Assembly: GCF_007097145.1 (NCBI RefSeq)
Contig: NZ_VJVZ01000010.1
Coordinates: 158,000 to 221,999 of the forward strand
Length of the DNA: 64,000 bases
Reading direction: 5' to 3'
Source: Flavobacterium zepuense
GTDB lineage: Bacteria; Bacteroidota; Bacteroidia; Flavobacteriales; Flavobacteriaceae
The notes under the pieces: model-generated
The model's input: only the letters and a program-made list of their open reading frames with translations
The model's database searches: none
Told to the model about the DNA's origin: nothing
Made by a program: the position numbers and the translations under genes
Shown: piece by piece, positions 34,673 through 42,672 of the stretch
Layout: each line of letters opens with the position of its first letter
How positions within the stretch are numbered: the stretch's first letter is position 1

Positions 34673-36157
34673 TTAATGCTTGCTCATCATGGCCGGATCT
34701 AACTGAATGTTAAGCCCTTGCGCTATGCCCATGCCCAGTGTAATATCTGCCCTGAACCAGTGGCACAGCTGCCTGTTGATTATCTCTTCGCGCTTAGGGC
34801 CTGTAATGCCGCTCATTGCGCCCACTATGTTACTGATTGTGTTTTGTTTAGCCTGTGAATCCATCAACCTGAAGAGGTTGCCAGGCTGGGTATAATGGTC
34901 GTTCTCGCCCGGCGCATTACGGTCGTACCAGTCGGCTGTTAGGCTGTCTAATTCTTCCGCAGGTTCTTTGTAACTCTCATCAGGTGAGAGGGTATCAAAA
35001 CTATTAGGGTAGTAATTAGGCCTGCTTCCACCGTTGCCATCTACGCGCATTTGCCCATCTCTATGAAAATTGTTAACAGCGAACGGGCAGCGGTTAACGG
35101 GTATCTGCTCAAAGTTGGTACCCAGGCGGTAACGTTGCGCATCAGGGTAGCTTAACAGCCTACCCTGCAACATTTTATCAGGCGAAAAACCTATACCATC
35201 TACTATGCGCGATGGCGAAAATGCTGCTTGCTCCACATCCTGAAAGTAGTTATATGGGTTGCGATCAAGCTCCAGCACACCCACATCTATAAGCGGATAA
35301 TCGGCATGTGGCCACACTTTTGTAAGGTCGAAAGCGTTGATATGGTACGTTTTAGCTTCGGCAGCAGGCATTACCTGTATTTTTAAATTCCACTTTGGAT
35401 AGTTGCCCTGCTCTATGTTTTCAAACAGGTCGCGCTGGGCAAAATCAGGGTCTTTACTTCTCATTTCAGCAGCTTCGGCATCGGTAAAGTTCCTGATTCC
35501 CTGCGCAGTTATAAAATGGAATTTCACGTAAAAGCGCTCATTTTCAGCGTTTATAAGTGAAAAAGTATGACTCCCGAAACCGTGCATATGGCGGTATCCT
35601 ACGGGTGTACCCCTGTCGCTCATCAGGGTAAGTACCTGGTGAAGGCTCTCAGGGTTAAGCGACCAGAAATCCCACATCATCGTTGGCGATTTCATATTGG
35701 TCTGTGGGTCACGCTTTTGCGTGTGTATAAAGTCGCTAAACTTCTTGGCATCCTTAACAAAGAACACCGGTGTATTGTTGCCTACAAGATCCCAGTTGCC
35801 ATCTTCGGTATAAAATTTAATAGCAAAACCACGGGGATCGCGCTCTGTATCTGCCGATCCTTTTTCGCCACCTACCGTACTGAACCTCAGCACCAAGCCT
35901 GTTTGTTTACCTACATTGCTAAAGATTTTAGCCTTTGTATATTTAGTAATATCATGTGTTACGGTAAATGTTCCGAATGCCGCCGATCCTTTTGCATGCA
36001 CTACCCTCTCCGGGATGCGCTCACGGTTAAAATGGGCCATTTTTTCGTGCAAAATTACATCTTGTAACAGTACGGGGCCGCGTGGGCCGGCGGTTTGAGA
36101 GTTTTCGTGTTCGGCGTAAGGGCGGCCGGAAGCCGTGGTAAGTTTATCTTGTGACAT
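34673..36157 (-). CDS. katA: Monofunctional heme catalase
   Basis: A 494-residue enzyme that breaks down hydrogen peroxide to water and oxygen. The catalytic His54 lies in RVVHAKGSAAFGTF, the distal Asn127 in GNNTPVFFVKD, and the proximal heme-ligand Tyr in LLSYPDAQRYRLG (about 337). RFSTVGGEKGSADTERDPRG is the conserved core. The length and lack of a C-terminal flavodoxin-like domain place it among small-subunit (clade 3) catalases. It has no signal peptide. A -7 box lies 39 bp upstream; no convincing OxyR or PerR operator was identified. Confidence 0.96.
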   Translation of the reverse strand: MSQDKLTTASGRPYAEHENSQTAGPRGPVLLQDVILHEKMAHFNRERIPERVVHAKGSAAFGTFTVTHDITKYTKAKIFSNVGKQTGLVLRFSTVGGEKGSADTERDPRGFAIKFYTEDGNWDLVGNNTPVFFVKDAKKFSDFIHTQKRDPQTNMKSPTMMWDFWSLNPESLHQVLTLMSDRGTPVGYRHMHGFGSHTFSLINAENERFYVKFHFITAQGIRNFTDAEAAEMRSKDPDFAQRDLFENIEQGNYPKWNLKIQVMPAAEAKTYHINAFDLTKVWPHADYPLIDVGVLELDRNPYNYFQDVEQAAFSPSRIVDGIGFSPDKMLQGRLLSYPDAQRYRLGTNFEQIPVNRCPFAVNNFHRDGQMRVDGNGGSRPNYYPNSFDTLSPDESYKEPAEELDSLTADWYDRNAPGENDHYTQPGNLFRLMDSQAKQNTISNIVGAMSGITGPKREEIINRQLCHWFRADITLGMGIAQGLNIQLDPAMMSKH

Positions 36158-36196
36158 ATGCTTTGATTCTTTGTGTTGTTATTGATTTTGATATAG

Positions 36197-36204
36197 CAAA
36201 TTTA
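36197..36204 (-). promoter_or_regulatory. -7 box (TAAATTTG) of katA
   Basis: An exact TAnnTTTG match on the minus strand, 39 bp before the katA ATG, with TTTTG 22 bp further upstream. Confidence 0.55.
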
Positions 36205-36356
36205 AAATTCGATAGATTATATTTATCAAAACAGAGATTGATATTTCTTATAGTACTATAATTTAGATTGCAGTTTATGTTCAAAAAAGTTTTTACAATT
36301 GGATTTTATCTTGTAGATTTTTTAAAATCCAAAAATCAAACCACCAACATAAAACA

Positions 36357-36440
36357 CTAAATATCATATATTTAAAAATTAACATAAAATAAAAAACAAC
36401 GATATTTAGCTAATTTCACATTTCGCTAATGATATTTAGC
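36357..36440. repeat. Three copies of GATATTTAG between katA and a DUF4197 gene
   Basis: CTAAATATC at 36357-36365 is the reverse complement of GATATTTAG at 36401-36409; a further copy lies at 36431-36439. The two direct copies are 30 bp apart (GATATTTAGC in both). This could be an operator for either divergent gene. Confidence 0.45.
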
Positions 36441-36517
36441 TGTATTTTTTACCGCACTTAAAACCCTGTTTACCTCAAAGCTGTTTGGCTGCGTAATAAT
36501 GAGGAATGGTTTTTGTT

Positions 36518-36525
36518 TATCTTTG
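36518..36525 (+). promoter_or_regulatory. -7 box (TATCTTTG) of the first DUF4197 gene
   Basis: An exact consensus match 18 bp before the ATG at 36544. It supports that start over an in-frame ATG at 36499. Confidence 0.65.
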
Positions 36526-36543
36526 AGAAACCTTTTATACAAA

Positions 36544-37272
36544 ATGAAAAAATTACTATTATCGGTACTGGCTGTAACCGCTATGAGCACTACTGCCAAT
36601 GCACAGCTTAAAAATGTTTTAACTAAAGCAAAGGATAAGATAACCGCCGGAAAATCAGGCTCGTTGGGCACATCAGAAATTGGGTCAGCTCTTAAAGAAG
36701 CTCTTAATAAAGGGGTTACAGAGCAGGTTACCAAACTTACTGCCGAAGACGGCTTTTATAAAAACGAGGCCGTTAAAATATTACTGCCCGAAGAATTGCA
36801 AAAAGTAGACAAAAAATTGCGCCAGGTGGGCATGGCAAGCCTTGCCGATGAAGGCATTAAAGTACTTAACCGTGCTGCCGAAGATGCTGTAAAAGAAGGT
36901 ACTCCCATTTTTGTAAACGCCATTACCAGCATGACCCTTACCGATGCTAAAGGCATTTTGATGGGTGCCGATAATTCTGCTACCACATACCTGCAAAAGA
37001 GTACCTCAACGCCTTTATACGCTAAGTTTAGCCCAGTGGTTAAAACGTCGCTAAACAATGTGGGTGCCGATGCCGTTTGGGCAAAGATCATCGCTAAATA
37101 CAACACATTGCCGCTGGTAACTAAGGTAAACCCTGACCTTACAAACTATGTTACCAACAAAACCATGGATGGTGTGTTTAAAATGATAGCGGTTGAAGAA
37201 AAGAACATCCGTACCAATACAGCATTCCGCACAACCGACCTGTTAAAGAAAGTATTTTCAATGCAGGACTAA
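36544..37272 (+). CDS. DUF4197 secreted protein
   Basis: A 242-residue protein with a Sec signal peptide (MKKLLLSVLAVTAMSTTANA). The mature part is a full DUF4197 domain (PF13852), helical, with ALNKGVTEQVTKL, DGFYKNEAVKILLPEEL, DAKGILMGADNSATTYL and YNTLPLVTKVNPDLTNYV. No catalytic residues are known for the family; a periplasmic place follows from the signal. It is paralogous along its whole length to the next gene, which carries a lipobox instead. Confidence 0.85.
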   Translation: MKKLLLSVLAVTAMSTTANAQLKNVLTKAKDKITAGKSGSLGTSEIGSALKEALNKGVTEQVTKLTAEDGFYKNEAVKILLPEELQKVDKKLRQVGMASLADEGIKVLNRAAEDAVKEGTPIFVNAITSMTLTDAKGILMGADNSATTYLQKSTSTPLYAKFSPVVKTSLNNVGADAVWAKIIAKYNTLPLVTKVNPDLTNYVTNKTMDGVFKMIAVEEKNIRTNTAFRTTDLLKKVFSMQD

Positions 37273-37424
37273 TTATATATCAGAATGTTATATTTAAATC
37301 CGCATCAGATCTGATGGATTTTTATACCCTATCACATCGAAACTTTTACCAAAACTTTATCACGGCAAGCTTCGTAAATTGTTAAAAAAGTAGTTGCTTT
37401 ACAGTATCAATTTATTTTATCCGT

Positions 37425-38144
37425 ATGAAAAAACTTATAGCGCCACTAATGGCTGTTTGCCTTATGTTTTCGGGCTGTGCAGAATTACAGCAGGTTGCCT
37501 CACAACTGCCACAGGTTGCAGGCACCTTATCTAACGCCGATATTGCTGCCGGACTTAAAGAAGCCTTAGATAAAGGTATCAACCAGCAGGTTACCAAACT
37601 TACTACTACCGATGGCTTTTATAAAAACCAACTGGTTAAGATACTGCTGCCGGCAGAATTACAAAAAGTAGACAAAACCCTGCGCGATATAGGTTTAGGC
37701 TCCCTTGCCGATGAAGGCCTTAAAATGATGAACCGTGCCGCCGAAGATGCTGTTAAAGAGTCTACGCCCATATTTGTATCGGCAGTAAAGAACATGACTT
37801 TTAATGATGCCAAAACCATATTACTGGGTAACGATCAGGCTGCTACATCTTATTTAAAGAATACAACCAATACGCAATTGTACTCTAAATTTAACCCGGT
37901 CATAAAATCGTCGTTTAGTAAAGTGGGCGCAGATAAGGTTTGGAGTAATATAATTAGTAAATATAATGCTATACCGCTGGTTACCAAGGTTAACCCCGAC
38001 CTTACCGATTATGTGACAAATAAAGCACTGGAAGGCGTGTTTAAAATGATAGCTGTGGAAGAAAAAGAAATAAGAAACAACATAAACGAACGTACTTCTG
38101 TCCTGTTAAAAAAGGTGTTTGCCTTACAGGATAAGAAAGCTTAA
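37425..38144 (+). CDS. DUF4197 lipoprotein, tandem paralogue
   Basis: A 239-residue paralogue of the preceding protein, with a lipoprotein signal ending FSGC. It shares LKEALDKGINQQVTKL, DGFYKNQLVKILLPAEL, NDAKTILLGNDQAATSYL and YNAIPLVTKVNPDLTDYV. The residues after the Cys (AELQQ) give no surface-export signal. The function is unknown. The gap of 152 bp to its partner makes a separate promoter possible, but no exact -7 box was found. A strong terminator follows. Confidence 0.85.
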   Translation: MKKLIAPLMAVCLMFSGCAELQQVASQLPQVAGTLSNADIAAGLKEALDKGINQQVTKLTTTDGFYKNQLVKILLPAELQKVDKTLRDIGLGSLADEGLKMMNRAAEDAVKESTPIFVSAVKNMTFNDAKTILLGNDQAATSYLKNTTNTQLYSKFNPVIKSSFSKVGADKVWSNIISKYNAIPLVTKVNPDLTDYVTNKALEGVFKMIAVEEKEIRNNINERTSVLLKKVFALQDKKA

Positions 38145-38261
38145 AATTTTAATAGTCAACAGTATACAAATAACATTATCTTAACAATAGGGTCAATTTA
38201 TTTTTGGTAATTTGCATATCAATAAATGGTTTTCTCACATTTGGTTAGGGTTAGTTAGAAG

Positions 38262-38291
38262 AATGCCGGTAGTTATACTACCGGCATTTTT
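38262..38291 (+). terminator. Terminator after the DUF4197 pair
   Basis: A stem AATGCCGGTAG / CTACCGGCATT is followed by TTTTATTTT. It lies about 120 bp after the stop at 38144; the rest of the 38145-38453 gap shows only the promoter noted below. Confidence 0.85.
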
Positions 38292-38352
38292 ATTTTGCAT
38301 ATGTATTTACCGCATTTAGTAGCTTATAAGCCTCATGTTTAGAGATAAATGT

Positions 38353-38382
38353 TTTGCATTTTAACATTTTTGATTAGATTTG
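38353..38382 (+). promoter_or_regulatory. Promoter of the DoxX-like gene
   Basis: TTTG at 38353-38356 and TAGATTTG at 38375-38382 are 18 bp apart, matching the Bacteroidota -33/-7 pattern. The ATG is at 38454, giving a leader of about 65 nt. Confidence 0.65.
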
Positions 38383-38453
38383 TATGTTAATTTTTTCTTA
38401 AATGATGTAAATACAAAATAACATTATCCAAAACACAAACACACCACACAACT

Positions 38454-38858
38454 ATGAAGTTTTTTTTACCCGTACTAATAGCAATATTAAGTGCAGCCCT
38501 TGGCATATTTTACATATATACCGGGGTAGACAAACACTTTTTATCGCCCTCATTTATCTTTCCGCTTAACAGTACCGTCCCGCAGGCATATCGCACCCTT
38601 GTAGGTATATTATATAATTCCGGATTCACAAAAATTGTAGGCGGTATAGAAATTGCCGCCGGGCTCATGCTAATTGTACCGAAAACCAGGCCATTAGGCA
38701 TAGTAGTAATACTACCAGTAATCATTACCATTTTTTTACTGCATGCCTTACTAGATAATCGTATTGATGAACTTATAGAGGCCGGCATACCCCTTGCTGC
38801 AACATTGCTTATTTTTGCGTACCACCAAAAAAACTGGAAAGCCATTATTGCAAGATAA
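38454..38858 (+). CDS. DoxX-like four-helix membrane protein
   Basis: A 134-residue protein made almost wholly of four transmembrane helices (about 4-22, 55-77, 80-100, 105-125). GGIEIAAGLMLIVPKTRPLG and the preceding IYTGVDKH resemble the DoxX/MauE-like family, which includes quinone-linked or thiol-redox membrane proteins. No CxxC is present. It lies 30 bp before the HTTM gene on the same strand, although that gene also has its own -7 box. A role with the HTTM protein is inference from context. Confidence 0.72.
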   Translation: MKFFLPVLIAILSAALGIFYIYTGVDKHFLSPSFIFPLNSTVPQAYRTLVGILYNSGFTKIVGGIEIAAGLMLIVPKTRPLGIVVILPVIITIFLLHALLDNRIDELIEAGIPLAATLLIFAYHQKNWKAIIAR

Positions 38859-38863
38859 TTACG

Positions 38864-38871
38864 TATTTTTG
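38864..38871 (+). promoter_or_regulatory. -7 box (TATTTTTG) of the HTTM gene
   Basis: An exact TAnnTTTG match 17 bp before the ATG at 38889, in the short gap after the DoxX-like gene. Confidence 0.5.
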
Positions 38872-38888
38872 AAAGCATAAACTCCATT

Positions 38889-40214
38889 ATGCGGCTACAA
38901 TTTACTAAAAGGACAGATAATGCGCCTCTTATAGCGTTCAGGATTCTGTTTGGCCTGCTACTGGCATGGAATTGTGTAGATTACCTTACTAACGGCACAA
39001 TTAATAAGATTTACATAAAGCCAAAAGTTACCCTTACTTTTATTGGTTTTGAGTGGCTGCAACCCCCATCCGGCAACGGTATGTACTGGTATTACGGCCT
39101 TATGGCGGTAAGTGCTCTGGGTATTGCAGCGGGCTTATTGTACCGGTATTCTTTAGGGCTGTTTACATTTTTGTTTGCAGGCACCTATTTTATGCAGAAA
39201 ACAATTTACAACAACCATCATTACTTTTTATTGCTACTGTGCATTATTATGCTGGTTTTACCGGCAAACCGCTATGCCAGCCTTGATAGCTACCATAAAC
39301 CTTCTATAAAGCGTTACAGCATGCCACAATGGTACTCGTGGGTGTTTATTTTACAGATAGCCATACTGTACTTTTTTGCCTCGATGGCTAAATTGTACCC
39401 CGACTGGTTAAACGGCACCGTAACCGGAATTATAGTAGGTAAGTTCAATATAAGCTGGTTAAACTTCCTGCTGCACAACCGTTATTTCCACCTTTTTGTG
39501 GCCTATGGCGGCATACTTTTCGATTTGCTCATTGTGCCCCTGCTGCTTATTAAAAAAACGCGTAAAACGGCTGCTATACTCTCGGTAGGCTTCCATACCT
39601 TTAACTGGCTTACGCTAAACATAGGCATCTTCCCGTTTCTTTCGTTAAGCTACCTGGTATTCTTTTTCCCACCCGATGAAATAAGGAAATTTTTCTTCAG
39701 AAAGAAACCTGCTTTGCAGGATATTAAGGAACCTGAAACATTACAAAACACTAACAACAAACTACTTAGATACTTTTTTATCCCCTATTTTATAATTCAG
39801 CTCGCCCTTCCTGTACGCCATCTGTTTATTAAAGGCGATGTTATATGGACTGAAGAAGGCCACCGCCTGAGCTGGCGCATGATGCTACGCCTTAAAAAAG
39901 GTACGCTTACTTACAAAGTGATCGATAAAAAAACCGGTGAGGACTTACACTACAAGCTCAGTGATGATTTTACACCATTGCAAATTAAATACCTGCCTGG
40001 CCGTGCCGATATGATTTGGCAGGCGGCCCAAATAATTAAAGCAGGGTATGCAAAAAATAGCAGGGATGTAGCGGTATACGCAATTAGCAGTGTGGCACTT
40101 AACCATCATCCCTCTAAGGCATTTACCAATCCTGAAACTGATCTTGGCAGTGTAAACTGGAACTACTTTGGCCATAATAACTGGGTGCTGCTGTATGATG
40201 ATTACAGCCAATAG
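38889..40214 (+). CDS. HTTM / vitamin K-dependent gamma-carboxylase-like membrane protein
   Basis: A 441-residue membrane protein with the horizontally transferred transmembrane (HTTM) domain related to animal gamma-glutamyl carboxylase, which modifies Glu using reduced vitamin K, CO2 and oxygen. Several membrane helices lie at about 15-290. YFFASMAKLYPDWL holds a Lys (residue 168) that aligns, by eye, with the catalytic Lys of the human enzyme (remembered as K218). AYGGILFDLLIVPLLL and GFHTFNWLTLNIGIFPFLSL match the core. The C-terminal part (about 315-440) starts GDVIWTEEGHRLSWRMML, a block conserved in carboxylases. The bacterial substrate is unknown. Neighbours are a DoxX-like protein and a thioredoxin-like protein. 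Confidence 0.88.
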   Translation: MRLQFTKRTDNAPLIAFRILFGLLLAWNCVDYLTNGTINKIYIKPKVTLTFIGFEWLQPPSGNGMYWYYGLMAVSALGIAAGLLYRYSLGLFTFLFAGTYFMQKTIYNNHHYFLLLLCIIMLVLPANRYASLDSYHKPSIKRYSMPQWYSWVFILQIAILYFFASMAKLYPDWLNGTVTGIIVGKFNISWLNFLLHNRYFHLFVAYGGILFDLLIVPLLLIKKTRKTAAILSVGFHTFNWLTLNIGIFPFLSLSYLVFFFPPDEIRKFFFRKKPALQDIKEPETLQNTNNKLLRYFFIPYFIIQLALPVRHLFIKGDVIWTEEGHRLSWRMMLRLKKGTLTYKVIDKKTGEDLHYKLSDDFTPLQIKYLPGRADMIWQAAQIIKAGYAKNSRDVAVYAISSVALNHHPSKAFTNPETDLGSVNWNYFGHNNWVLLYDDYSQ

Positions 40215-40246
40215 TTTAGCACTTTATCGTTAATAGTTAAATTGAT

Positions 40247-40276
40247 TTTGAAAATCCGTTTACTTTTATACTTTTG
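40247..40276 (+). promoter_or_regulatory. Promoter of the thioredoxin-like gene
   Basis: TTTG at 40247-40250 and TACTTTTG at 40269-40276 are 18 bp apart. The -7 box covers the TTG codon at 40274, so that codon cannot be the start; the GTG at 40292 is preferred. Confidence 0.65.
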
Positions 40277-40291
40277 CGAAAAAATAAGAGG

Positions 40292-40732
40292 GTGAAAAAG
40301 TGGCTTTTTGTATTGTTTGTTTTGCTGCACACTGTGGGCTATAGCCAGGAATGGCATACCGACCTGGATGCTGCAAAGAAAAAGGCTGCCGCTACGGGAA
40401 AGAACATTTTATTGGTGTTCTCAGGACCGGAATGGTGTACCAATTGTACCAAGCTTGATGAACTGGTATGGGAAAGCGCCGAATTTAAGGCTGAAGCCGA
40501 AAAAAGCTGGGTACTGCTGCGCGCGGATTTTGCCCAAAAGAAAGGTATGCCTGAACCTTTTGATGTTAACGACACTAAAGTAATACTTGCCGAAAAGTAC
40601 AACCGTGATGGCTTTTTTCCGTTCGTGGTGCTACTGGATAAAAACGGAAGGCGCATTGGTAAAACAGGTTATGAAAACCTTGAAACTGCCGCACAATATG
40701 TATCGCTTTATAAAAACATGACCGCTAAATAG
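40292..40732 (+). CDS. Secreted thioredoxin-like protein
   Basis: A 146-residue protein starting at GTG 40292 (VKKWLFVLFVLLHTVGYSQ, a Sec signal peptide). The thioredoxin fold carries the redox-active CxxC in GPEWCTNCTKL and the cis-Pro loop FFPFVVLLD. Proteins of this type act as periplasmic thiol-disulfide exchangers. An upstream in-frame TTG at 40274 is rejected because it lies in a -7 box. It follows the HTTM gene by 77 bp, and a functional link is possible but unproven. Confidence 0.85.
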   Translation: MKKWLFVLFVLLHTVGYSQEWHTDLDAAKKKAAATGKNILLVFSGPEWCTNCTKLDELVWESAEFKAEAEKSWVLLRADFAQKKGMPEPFDVNDTKVILAEKYNRDGFFPFVVLLDKNGRRIGKTGYENLETAAQYVSLYKNMTAK

Positions 40733-40748
40733 GCGGTTATTTTTTTGC
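40721..40748 (+). terminator. Short terminator overlapping the thioredoxin-like stop
   Basis: A 5-bp stem ACCGC / GCGGT around the TAG stop is followed by ATTTTTTT. The stem is short. Confidence 0.5.
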
Positions 40749-41180
40749 TTTTGGTATTACCTCATCCTGAAGGTAGGATATAAACGGAATCAGAACCTGA
40801 TAATGGGCAGGATCGTCATACCCGTTAAACACTACATACTTTACATTATTGCTTAATACCGCCAGGGTAATATCGGTACCGTCCTGAGACAGTTGCGAGC
40901 GGCCATTCTTAACCATTTTAAAACCGTCGAAAGGTAAAATAGCAGTGAGTTTACTCCACATACCTTTTGGTGTTTGTATATGCTTTACAAAAGGTTTTAA
41001 ATTGCCTCCTGATGCCGAATAGCTAAGCGAATCTTTAGTGACGATAAGATGTATTTTATCGCCTCCCTTACCACCGTTAATCTCGCTGTATTCAATTTTA
41101 TTTATGGGATCATCTTGGGCATGGCAAATTTGCGATAACAGTAAAAATGTAAATGCTGCAAGTAGTTTAACGTATTTCAT
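40737..41180 (-). CDS. Small secreted protein of unknown function
   Basis: A 147-residue protein. ATG at 41180 begins a clear signal peptide (MKYVKLLAAFTFLLLSQICHAQ); an in-frame ATG at 41225 is rejected because a -7 box (TATATTTG) lies at 41197-41204. The mature protein has a predicted beta-rich body (KIHLIVTKDSLSYSASGG; GTDITLAVLSNNVKYVVFNG) and a C-terminal amphipathic helix. I do not recognise a family. It stands alone, convergent with the thioredoxin-like gene. Confidence 0.65.
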   Translation of the reverse strand: MKYVKLLAAFTFLLLSQICHAQDDPINKIEYSEINGGKGGDKIHLIVTKDSLSYSASGGNLKPFVKHIQTPKGMWSKLTAILPFDGFKMVKNGRSQLSQDGTDITLAVLSNNVKYVVFNGYDDPAHYQVLIPFISYLQDEVIPKAKK

Positions 41181-41196
41181 ATCTAAAAGTAAAATC

Positions 41197-41204
41197 CAAA
41201 TATA
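41197..41204 (-). promoter_or_regulatory. -7 box (TATATTTG) of the small secreted protein gene
   Basis: An exact TAnnTTTG match on the minus strand, 16 bp before the ATG at 41180. Confidence 0.55.
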
Positions 41205-41241
41205 TACAAATAGGCTTGTCCGCAAACATCAGGATCTGAAT

Positions 41242-41820
41242 CTATTCTATCATATTTACCCGTCGTGCCACCTCTTCGTTATTTGTGATAAGCAGGTTGG
41301 ATAGCATACCGGAAGCTTCTTCCTCACCACCAAAAAACTGTGACGCACTTACATATATAGACTGCCTGTTAGAAAATTCGATTACTATGTACTGCGGTGA
41401 TATGGTTTTAGGCGCACGCGTTAACCCTAAAATGCCTTTTTGACCCGGTTTGTAGGTATTTATTTCCTGCCAGCCTATAGTAACATTGATAATGGTTGCT
41501 GCTAAAATACCTTTCCACATAGTTTGGTTGGAAACATCCCACAGCCGATAAATGGGCGATGGCGCCGACTCATTTATCCTAATACCAATTTCGTATTGAA
41601 CAAAACGGGTATCCCAACAAACCTCTATAACATCGTTTGTTGCTGTATATAGAAAAATAGCATAATCTACGCTGTCAACGTCATCAATATGGGTTTTGTA
41701 TTGGGGCTCGGCATCAGGAATGTTTGATAAAGCCTCGGCGTATTTAACCTTAACGATCTTAAGGCCAATTAGCTGCCTGCAATGGTTGTTAAAGATAACG
41801 TGCCTGTGGGTAAAATCCAT
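41242..41820 (-). CDS. Hypothetical cytoplasmic protein
   Basis: A 192-residue protein with no signal peptide or membrane segment. ATG at 41820 (MDFTHRHVIFNN) is taken as the start; an in-frame ATG at 41874 would overlap the upstream gene more. Segments such as YAIFLYTATNDVIEVCWDTRFVQY, TIINVTIGWQEIN and PQYIVIEFSNRQSIYVSAS suggest a beta-rich fold. I do not recognise the family. It follows the metal-receptor gene by 7 bp, so the two are likely co-transcribed. Confidence 0.65.
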   Translation of the reverse strand: MDFTHRHVIFNNHCRQLIGLKIVKVKYAEALSNIPDAEPQYKTHIDDVDSVDYAIFLYTATNDVIEVCWDTRFVQYEIGIRINESAPSPIYRLWDVSNQTMWKGILAATIINVTIGWQEINTYKPGQKGILGLTRAPKTISPQYIVIEFSNRQSIYVSASQFFGGEEEASGMLSNLLITNNEEVARRVNMIE

Positions 41821-41827
41821 TGTAAAA

Positions 41828-42634
41828 TTAAGCAGGCTCCTGCATGCGCTCCTGTAATTTTTTAAAATAGTCAAAAGCTTTTACCAGCCTGCTGCCGTAC
41901 CAGCTAAACATCTCACCATCAACAAAAACGGTTTTAGCATGGTGCGTATGTCGGCCCAGCTCAAAAGCATCTTCATCTTTAAATGGGTAAGGTTCAGATG
42001 ATAGGAAAACCACATCCGGGTCGCCCTGAATTCGCATTTTTTGAACGATCACTTCGGGGTAACGCTGCAAATGCCCGTAGATGTTGCTAAAGTGGTTAAG
42101 CTTCATCATTTCGTTTATAAAAGTACCGTTAGCCGCTGCCATATACGGGTCTTTCCATATAAAATAGGCGGTTTTTAGCCACTCTCTCCCTTCCATGAAC
42201 TTCTTAAAATCGGCCTGGGCGTAGTTTATTTTATTAATCCATTGTTGCGATTGGGTGCGCACGCTAAATATCTTGCCAAACTCGGTTATCATGGCAAGTA
42301 CATCATCTATAGTAACAATATCGCTGACCCATACCGGGGCGATCTCTCGCATGGTATCCACAATTTCCTGTGTATTTTCTTCTTTATTGCAAATAATGAT
42401 ATCCGGCTGCAATAGCCTTATCTTTTCAGGATGTACTTTTTTTGTACCTCCTACTATCTTTTTGGTCGATTTTAAGTGGTAAGGGTGCACGCAAAACTTG
42501 GTTATACCCACAAGGCGGTCTTCCAACCCTAAGTCAAACAGCAGCTCTGTAAGCGACGGCACAAGGCTTACTATGCGCAACGGCACAGCAGGCAATGTTA
42601 TGGCAGTACCGGTTTGATCCGTATATTGTTTCAA
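41828..42634 (-). CDS. Helical-backbone metal receptor (BtuF/TroA-like) lacking a signal peptide
   Basis: A 268-residue protein of the periplasmic-binding-protein type used for vitamin B12, heme and siderophores (PF01497). It starts with RIVSLVPSLTELLFDLGLEDRLVGIT, then KKVHPEKIRLLQPDIIICNKE, and ends with the usual C-terminal lobe (EPYPFKDEDAFEL). No Sec or lipoprotein signal precedes it, and no ABC transporter or TonB receptor gene is near. It could be cytoplasmic, or its ligand may not be transported. It is 38 bp downstream of pyrF on the same strand. Confidence 0.82.
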   Translation of the reverse strand: MKQYTDQTGTAITLPAVPLRIVSLVPSLTELLFDLGLEDRLVGITKFCVHPYHLKSTKKIVGGTKKVHPEKIRLLQPDIIICNKEENTQEIVDTMREIAPVWVSDIVTIDDVLAMITEFGKIFSVRTQSQQWINKINYAQADFKKFMEGREWLKTAYFIWKDPYMAAANGTFINEMMKLNHFSNIYGHLQRYPEVIVQKMRIQGDPDVVFLSSEPYPFKDEDAFELGRHTHHAKTVFVDGEMFSWYGSRLVKAFDYFKKLQERMQEPA

Positions 42635-42672
42635 GTTAATTGTTTATGGTTTAGAGTTCCAGGGTGGCGTGA

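Noticed and set aside
36205..36240. Possible OxyR or PerR operator upstream of katA (GATAGATTATATTTATC)
   Set aside because: The partial dyad does not match the OxyR ATAG/CTAT spacing or a Per box closely enough in this AT-rich DNA.
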